From Isohypsibius dastychi (Eukaryota > Tardigrada > Eutardigrada > Parachela > Isohypsibiidae): a DNA stretch of 12,142 bases. Both the position numbers and the translations under genes were made by a program. The stretch is taken from positions 1 through 12,142 of the forward strand of contig JAQIWT010001156.1 in assembly GCA_034696485.1 (NCBI GenBank). Direction: 5' to 3'. Below, in pieces: positions 6,966 to 12,142 of the stretch (its first letter is position 1; the number at the start of each line of letters is the position of its first letter). The notes under the pieces were generated by a model, which did no database searches, was not told where the DNA came from, and saw only the letters and a program-made list of their open reading frames with translations.

Positions 6966-7980
6966 CTGCGCGCGCAAGGGTCAGAGGAGTGGCCGAAACG
7001 CGTGAGCAAGCGCAGCAGACAGACAACACACCGCATGATCGATGCTACCTTCGCCGTCACGCACCTTCCGTCAGGGCCTGCTGTGCCTCGGTCCACGCGT
7101 CAAACAACGCCGGAAACCGCAACAGGGCGAGTTTCTGGGACTGAGCATCAGCACCTGTGCGAGCAGAAGGATCAAGTGCGTTGCGGTCACGTGAGTTGCT
7201 CGCAAGTGCAACTGCAACCGAGACCGCCAAACACGCACCTCCAGCTGCAGCAGACAAAGCGCGGCTCATTGGCTTCGTCTCCCAGCCGCTCGGCTGCATT
7301 GCTGCGCAGGCGAGGCCGAGAAGGCCGTGGAGTGCAGCGTCACAGGCCGACGTGTCGAACCCCGCGGGGAGGCATGACAGCAGACTCCACTGCAACGGCG
7401 CGACGTTGAGGACGCCCAGTCGACGCAAGCACAACAGGTACATGACCTGCTGCGTCGTGCGCGTCATGACGATGCCAGTACCAAACCAGCGGTCGTCGGC
7501 GCCACCACCACCACCAGCAGTGCCAGCCGCGCGCGACGCGAATGTCTTGAAGCCGAGGTCTTGTTCGTCAATGCGCAAAAACTCGGGCAATGGGAGGACA
7601 AGCGGGGAAGAGAACTCGCACAGCCCAGCCATGTGAGGCAGCGTCTGCGGTGACACTGGCGGCTGGTGTACATTGCTGCGCGAGAGAGTAGACTGGAATG
7701 AGCAAGAGATCATGCATGTAAAATCTCTCTCTCTCTCTCTCTCTGACGCTGTGAAGCTTGAGCGGCACAACAGAAAAAGGTCCACAGATGTGTAACACAC
7801 ACACGCCTCAGAGAGAGAGAGAGACATGCAGGGAGAGAATATATAAAGCGGCACAAGAAGGGTGAGAGAAGAGAAAGGGGAGAGCTAGAATGCGACGACG
7901 GGAGACAGAAGGCAGAGAGAGCGACATGTACAAAAGACTGGAGCAAGAGAAGTGAGCGAGGGGAGAGAGGAAGAGAGAAA

Positions 7981-8012
<32 letters not shown>

Positions 8013-10517
8013 AGGCAGAGAGAGCCACTGCGTTCATGTGATTTGCCCATTGCAGCACACCTCCCAGTCGCGACGGTGCCGTCGTCGTGATCGTCGTCAT
8101 CATCATCGTCGTCGTCGGCAGCAGAAGGCCGACGGCGACGGATATGTCGAGTTGATGCAGCAGGAGGTGGGCCCTGTGCAGTGCATCACACACGCAGTGG
8201 ATGGTGAGGTTGAGAAAAGTGCATGGAACCGATGATGAGCGTTGATACACACGTACCTGAGCGGCGCCCCCGCCGGAGATGCCACCAGCGCCACCTCCAG
8301 ACGCGCCAGGTGGTGGAGTGAGCAGAGCGCGGCCTTGGAGCTCAAGCCACAAGAACAACAGGAACAGCGCCCAGAGAAGGTTGGAGATTGTTGCCGCAGT
8401 TGCAGTCGAGCTCAAAAGGATGTTGATGAGCGTGGGGATCTCGCCCGTCTCCGGCGTGTGGTGAGATGAGTGAGCTTTCATGTCGTCGATGTCTGCACAT
8501 GACGACACGCATCAGAAGACGACAATGGGTCATCCGAGCACGCACGTTGCCAGAGGAAGAGACATGAGACCCAAAGCTGCTCACCTTTCTGTCCACGCCC
8601 ACTTGAGAGACGCGAGCGGATATCAGCGAGAATGTCCGCACCAGAAGGACAGCCAGTCGTGTCAACGAGCACCACAAACACCAGACACGCAAGTTTAAGT
8701 GCGTTGAACAACCGGAGACCAGCTAACTCCAGTGTTGTATCGTGAACACCATACCTGCGGGGGCGACGATGGAGGGGGTGAGCACGCCAATCGGACGAGC
8801 TGTGATGAAGCAGGGTGAGTATGGGGAACTCACAAGTGGCAGAACAAAGAGAAGCAGAACGGCGCGCTCCGACGCGCTGCAAACACTGGTGCCTGAATGA
8901 CGCACTCGGCCTGCGTCACGCCGTTGCTGACGTTTGGCGCAAACTGGTTGTGGTGGCAAAAAGTCGACATCACCCCCTCGCCATCGCCGTTCTTGATGAT
9001 CTCGGCAGCCATAGCTGCTGCTCTATGATAGCATACTGTGCGAGAATGAAGCACGAGCTTGTGAGCACCGATTCCGACCGCTTAACAGCTGCACAATCCA
9101 CGGCACGAGACGGCGTACGCACCGACAAACGATCCTGCTGCACTGGGCGGGTCCAAGATTGTGCGGATAGCGGTCCCGACCTTGGTCTTGTAACGGCTTG
9201 CATCTTTCACAGCGGTGTGGCCGATGTACTTGCCAGAGTCGTGCAGGTACGCGCGCGGCTCTTTGACCGAGTCGAGCATGGCCACAATACCAATGTCCGT
9301 GGCGACTGCGTCCAGTGCGCGCCCGAGGCACAGAATGTCGGGGTGGCGACTAAGCCAGTTGTCACGGTTGCTGGTTCCCTTGTGGCGTTCCAGCACCTTG
9401 AGCATGTCAGCAACTTGTTGCCGAAGCATTCCAGGGCCGGGCACGTTGAGTCTGCAGGATATCGTGCAAGACAAACGCCGCGTTAGCGTGGAACGGTAGG
9501 CATGCTGTGTGCACTGCACGACGGAACAAGGCTACTTCGTTCTTCTCCTGTTCTGCATCCCCGCCCTTGTGCGCACCTATCAGCGAGAGCGCGGCTGTCG
9601 CAAACTTCGTCACTCTCGAACCACAAAAACGTCGCCCATTGAGTCAGGCGTTTCTGCGCTCGGACGGAGGAAGCGGGGTGGAGAGAGAGAGAGAGAGAGA
9701 CGAGAGAGAGATTGCGAAAAAAGTAAGTGTACAGGTGAGAGCCACAGGGAGGGTACAGAGAGCGAGAGAGAGAGAGAGAGAGGGAGAGAGAGGAAAAGAG
9801 AGGGAGGAGGAGAGAGAGAGGGAGGAAGAGAGGGGAGGAGAGAGCAAAAGCGTCAGCTCTGTGCACGTCATCTTCGCCTCGCCCTGACCCTACTTTCGCA
9901 CCGTGTGCACGACCTCCACAGGGTCGGGGCTCCTTGCGTCAGGCGGGGTCATAAAGGGAGCCAGAGCAACACGCAAGGCATTCGCTGAGCTGTCGGGTTG
10001 GGACGACGATGCTGCGGCAGATGGATGGGCAGCTGCGCTGCTGAACGTCGAAGGGCCGAATACTTCGCCTCGTCCAGCGGTGGTGGGCTTGTGCGTTACA
10101 CTCCTCGACGCTGGTGTCGTGGTGACTGCAGTGGCGGGTCAGAAATTGCGTCGAACGTGAGGACGCCGCACACTTCTCAACACAAGCGACGAGGATGAGT
10201 TGATGTGAGCGACGCACCAGACACTCGAGGGGCTGACGCGACACCGGCGCCTGGTGCAGGCAGCGGCGCACTCGGAGTCACAGCGGCCGCGGTTTCTGCA
10301 GCACAGACAACACGCAGTGAACGCATTTCAACAGTGAGCTGCGAGGCCATGGAGGGCGTTCCCAACTCTTCCCATTCCGTATTCTCACCCCTGAGGAGAG
10401 GGGCGCTGTAGACAACAGCACCACCGACAGTGTTGCGTGCTTGCGGGAGTGGGCACGACAGGGGAGTGGGTGTGCTAGGCTGTTGAGCGGCCGGAGTCGT
10501 CACCGCGGCGGCTGTGC

Positions 10518-10575
<58 letters not shown>

Positions 10576-11932
10576 CAGTTACGAGAAGCACCAGGTCGTT
10601 GCCAATGTGGTGACGCCGCCGCACCATTCTTCAACGACCGCATTCTGTTCTTCGTCGTCGATCGCACGTGCTCCCGTAAGCACTTGCCCAGAGTCGCGGT
10701 GACCGTTGCGACATTGTTGACAGCATGCAAGTTGGTGATGTACCCAAGCACCGTCGCAACTTGACTGCCGGTGAGCAGCGCAGTGGTGCGCGTGTTGAGG
10801 AGGTCGGCACCCAGTTGCGCTAAAGCGGCCGTCACTGCAGGTGAGGCCATCACGCTTTCGGCGACTGTGAGAGGCGGAGAGAAAACAGCGGACCACGTCA
10901 GCGATATATGTCAAGAAACACCATGAGGAAGCCACCCTTGCCGCCACTTACCTTGCACAGGGTTGGGAAGCCCGCGGCCTGAAACCGATGTGTACTCCGC
11001 AATAGCGTTGTCAATGAGGACATTCTCATACTTGCGTGTGGGCGTCGACGACAACGACGCCGCCACGGGGCCGCTGCACGGCCGTTCACCGGCGGGGGTA
11101 CCGTCACCATCGTCTCCGTCGTCAACGCCCGCGCTCTCCTGCGCGCTGCGATCACCCGTCGACTGCACGGTGGCGGCATCGTCGGCAGCCAGCTGCTCGG
11201 CTCTGACGAGGTGGGCAATCACGGCGCGATGCACCACGGCTCCTATTCGCCGCTGTTCCAGCTCCCGCTGATCACTCGGCGCTCGAGCCTCGGTTGTTGT
11301 TGACGCAGCGCCCGTTTTCTTCTTTTTCTGTGAAGGTGTGAACAACGATTCGAAACCCGTTGAATGCCATAGCGCCTTTGCCGCGGTGGCGTGCTTCCCC
11401 CCTCTTGCTGCTTGTTTGTGCGGTATCAGTGTATCGATTTCTCTCTTCTTCTTCATCTTCTTTGGTGCCTGAGATGACTTTTTCTCTCTCAGCATTCGGT
11501 CAAGACGCACCGGCATGGAATCGGTGTCGCGCACTGTAGCCGTAGTGGTGACCGTGGTCGTCGAGGACTTTGTGGCGGTGGGTGAAGAGCTGGAACCCTG
11601 CGGTGACAGGCACGGACGAAAGACCACGTAAACATAGGAGCTTTTTAACGAGCAGCAGCGAAAAACAACGCACAGCTCGACGCGCTCACACCGTCGTTGA
11701 TGAGGTGGTGGTCGTCACGCTTGAACATGCTGCTGAGCGCTGCTGCCGCCACGACCGTTGTCCCGGCGCCGGCAATGTGCACGGACGTCGACGGCTGAGC
11801 GGTGATGCTGGACGAGGACGACGTGGTGTTGGCAGAACTCGGCAAGAGATCGGTAAGTTTCTTCTCCAGAACGGGGAGCAACATGCGCCTGCATTTCTGC
11901 AGCGCAGTAACGCGCTCCGCCTTGAGCAGTCC
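6451..11932 (-). CDS. Large unidentified, probably nuclear protein, 13 exons, 5' partial
   Basis: Exons in transcript order: 11932-11690, 11597-10952, 10864-10625, 10511-10218, 10125-9902, 9653-9577, 9451-9123, 9035-8834, 8754-8585, 8492-8257, 8173-8061, 7675-7065, 6965-6451 (TAG). They total 3900 nt, a multiple of three, coding 1299 residues. All 12 introns (79-385 nt) have GT donors and AG acceptors and agree in phase, which strongly supports the model. No start codon is assigned, because the first exon opens at an acceptor and the gene continues beyond the window. The protein mixes Ser/Thr/Ala/Pro-rich and Lys-rich disorder with Leu/Ala-rich helical parts, and ends acidic then Lys-rich. 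I do not recognise it. The helices could form a solenoid, and an acidic-then-basic tail occurs in FANCI, but the body shows no resemblance I can defend. It converges on the transposase-like gene and shares no visible regulation with it. Confidence 0.75.
7065..7675 (-). other. Longest helical exon (611 nt)
   Basis: Phase 2 in, phase 1 out. It uses the second of two acceptors 17 nt apart (CGCAG at 7680-7676, not CCAG ending at 7693); only the second fits the phase of exon 8173-8061. It encodes P-L-V-L-P-L-P-E-F-L-R-I-D-E, a Gly run, then helices rich in Leu, Ala and Cys (M-Y-L-L-C-L-R-R-L-G-V-L-N-V) and a small-residue hydrophobic stretch A-C-L-A-V-S-V-A-V-A-L-A. No known domain is recognised. 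Confidence 0.7.
7724..7744 (+). repeat. (CT)n, first arm in intron 8060-7676
   Basis: A near-perfect (CT)n of about 21 nt. On the minus-gene transcript it is GA-rich, and it lies downstream of the CU-rich arm described at 7810-8020. Confidence 0.95.
7810..8020 (+). repeat. GA-rich tract, second arm in intron 8060-7676
   Basis: Long imperfect GA-rich sequence with pure (GA)n runs at about 7810-7824 and 7980-8012. It is CU-rich in the minus-gene transcript and lies in the gene's longest intron (385 nt). Confidence 0.92.
8061..8173 (-). other. Exon with poly-Asp stretch
   Basis: A 113-nt exon, phase 0 in and phase 2 out. It codes an Arg-rich patch (H-I-R-R-R-R) followed by nine Asp and then H-D-D, from a GAC/GAT repeat on the minus strand (GTC/ATC triplets on the plus strand, 8083-8120). 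The choice of frame is fixed by phase at both ends. The other frames would give poly-Thr/Met or poly-Arg/Cys. Confidence 0.68.
8257..9035 (-). other. Three exons with strongly hydrophobic helices
   Basis: Exons 9035-8834 (phase 1/2), 8754-8585 (2/1) and 8492-8257 (1/0). The joined frame has a Cys/His/Asn-rich part (F-C-H-H-N-Q-F) and two very hydrophobic helices (L-K-L-A-C-L-V-F-V-V-L-V and L-L-W-A-L-F-L-L-F-L-W), ending in a Pro/Gly-rich linker. The hydrophobic runs are 11 to 13 residues, short for membrane spans. In a protein with a nuclear-type tail I read them as buried helices, but membrane insertion cannot be ruled out. Confidence 0.62.
9123..9653 (-). other. Two helical exons (9653-9577 and 9451-9123)
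   Basis: Exon 9653-9577 (phase 0/2) codes Q-W-A-T-F-L-W-F-E-S-D-E. It joins exon 9451-9123 (phase 2/1) through an Arg junction codon. The second exon has N-V-P-G-P-G-M-L-R-Q-Q, then W-L-S-R-H-P-D-I-L-C-L-G, charged helices and a D-S-G-K-Y-I-G-H segment. The intron between (9576-9452, 125 nt) has a coding-looking frame, but using it breaks the phase on both sides. Confidence 0.66.
9681..9845 (+). repeat. GA-rich microsatellite in intron 9901-9654
   Basis: Imperfect (GA)n with AGG variants fills most of this 248-nt intron. It is CU-rich on the minus-gene transcript and runs up close to the acceptor GAGCGCAG at 9661-9654. Confidence 0.93.
9902..10511 (-). other. Two low-complexity Ala/Ser/Thr/Pro exons
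   Basis: Exons 10511-10218 (phase 1/1) and 10125-9902 (phase 1/0). The coded protein is rich in Ala, Ser, Thr, Pro and Val, with few aromatic residues and no predicted domain, so probably a disordered linker. The frame of the second exon has no internal ATG near its start and is bounded by a stop just upstream of its acceptor. It was found by phase, not by open-frame length. Confidence 0.62.
10520..10574 (+). repeat. (CA)27 beside the acceptor of intron 10624-10512
   Basis: An uninterrupted AC/CA dinucleotide run of about 55 nt. On the minus-gene transcript it is a (GU)n tract ending only a few bases before the acceptor CCGCACAG at 10519-10512. Confidence 0.96.
10625..10864 (-). other. Helical exon, 240 nt
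   Basis: Opens after CCTCTCACAG in phase 1 and leaves in phase 1 at GTGCGG. It codes continuous amphipathic helices rich in Ala, Leu, Val and Thr (A-L-A-Q-L-G-A-D-L-L-N), ending in a basic stretch (R-S-T-T-K-N-R-M-R). Other donors (GTGCTT, GTGCGA) lie within the exon but give the wrong phase. Confidence 0.62.
10952..11932 (-). other. First two visible exons: helix, Ser/Thr run, Lys-rich patch, acidic loop
   Basis: Exon 11932-11690 (phase 0/0) opens after a CT-rich acceptor (TGCCTCAG) with a helix (L-L-P-V-L-E-K-K-L-T-D-L-L), then Ser/Thr-rich sequence. Exon 11597-10952 (phase 0/1) has Ser/Thr repeats, a basic patch (A-P-K-K-M-K-K-K-R-E), S-Q-K-K-K-K, a charged helix, an acidic D-D-G-D-D-G-D-G loop, and a final segment with L-I-D-N-A-I-A-E-Y. 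The basic patches could be further nuclear signals. The donor GTAAGT at 10951 is the best in the gene. Confidence 0.68.
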
Positions 11933-12142
11933 CTGAGGCAGAGTGTGACAGAGGGAAGGCGGGGGTAAGATGCTTTTGCAAAGGAGCGTCCTCTCTCTCT
12001 CTCTTTCACTCTCTCTCTCTCCCCACTCACTCTCTCTTTCACTCTCTCTTTAATTCTTTCACTCTCTCTCTCTCTCTCCACTCTCTCTCGTTCACTCTCT
12101 CTCTCTCCTCTCTCTCTCACTCTCTCTCACTCTCTCTCTCTC
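11933..12142 (-). other. Truncated intron of the minus gene, CT-rich on the plus strand
   Basis: From the acceptor at 11933 to the window edge there is no supported exon. From about 11990 the sequence is almost only CT/TC on the plus strand, thus GA-rich in the transcript. The donor and earlier exons lie beyond the window. Confidence 0.6.
11990..12142 (+). repeat. CT-rich microsatellite reaching the window end
   Basis: Imperfect (CT)n with CACTCTCT and TTTCACTCT variants; it continues past the last base. Confidence 0.95.

Noticed and set aside
8342-8692. Minus-strand open frame of 116 residues, and the longer 8478-8882 frame
   Set aside because: Only the part 8754-8585 of the second frame is used by the phase-consistent model; the remainder reads through introns.
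9407-9613. Minus-strand open frame that looks coding (F-R-R-A-V-H, V-L-H-D-I-L-Q)
   Set aside because: Joining it to exon 9451-9123 needs a +1 shift, and to exon 9653-9577 a frame change. Treating 9576-9452 as an intron satisfies the phase of both neighbours.

Overview
This is nuclear DNA of a microbial eukaryote that I cannot place in a group. It is moderately GC-rich. Its genes are broken by many short spliceosomal introns, mostly 79 to about 400 nt, with GTGAGT/GTGCGT/GTACGT-type donors and pyrimidine-CAG acceptors. Simple repeats (CT/GA, GT/CA, poly-G/C) fill introns and the intergenic gap. I see no bacterial gene structure, rRNA, tRNA or CRISPR array. The exon models come from splice motifs, unbroken reading frame and matching intron phase, not from transcripts.

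The window holds two long convergent genes. The plus-strand gene (394-6179, 5' end outside the window) has about 18 exons. Joined, they give a protein of roughly 950 to 1000 residues. It shows, in order, the landmarks I know from TNP2-like transposases of the CACTA/EnSpm superfamily: an I-D-D-F block, an S-A-D block after a beta-like stretch, an R-T-W-E segment, a G-I-x-G-x-S-x-L segment, a D-Y...A-I-E-G block, and a C-terminal H-L-x-x-H...G-P-L...W...F-E...N...L-K block. One internal exon (from 3011) cannot be joined cleanly to the next. It needs a weak donor, or it carries a +1 frameshift. Its introns carry three copies of an unexplained 39-nt sequence.

The minus-strand gene (11932 down to 6451, 5' end also outside) has 13 exons whose phases all agree, giving 3900 nt of coding sequence and 1299 residues. 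I do not recognise the protein. It alternates Ser/Thr/Ala/Pro-rich and Lys-rich low-complexity stretches with long alpha-helical, Leu/Ala-rich parts. It ends in an acidic segment followed by several Lys-rich clusters, which suggests a nuclear protein.

The two genes end 271 nt apart (6180-6450). That gap holds a CT-rich tract, a canonical AATAAA for the minus gene and only a weak poly(A) candidate for the plus gene. Positions 1-393 and 11933-12142 look like truncated introns of the two genes. Nothing shows that the two genes work together.
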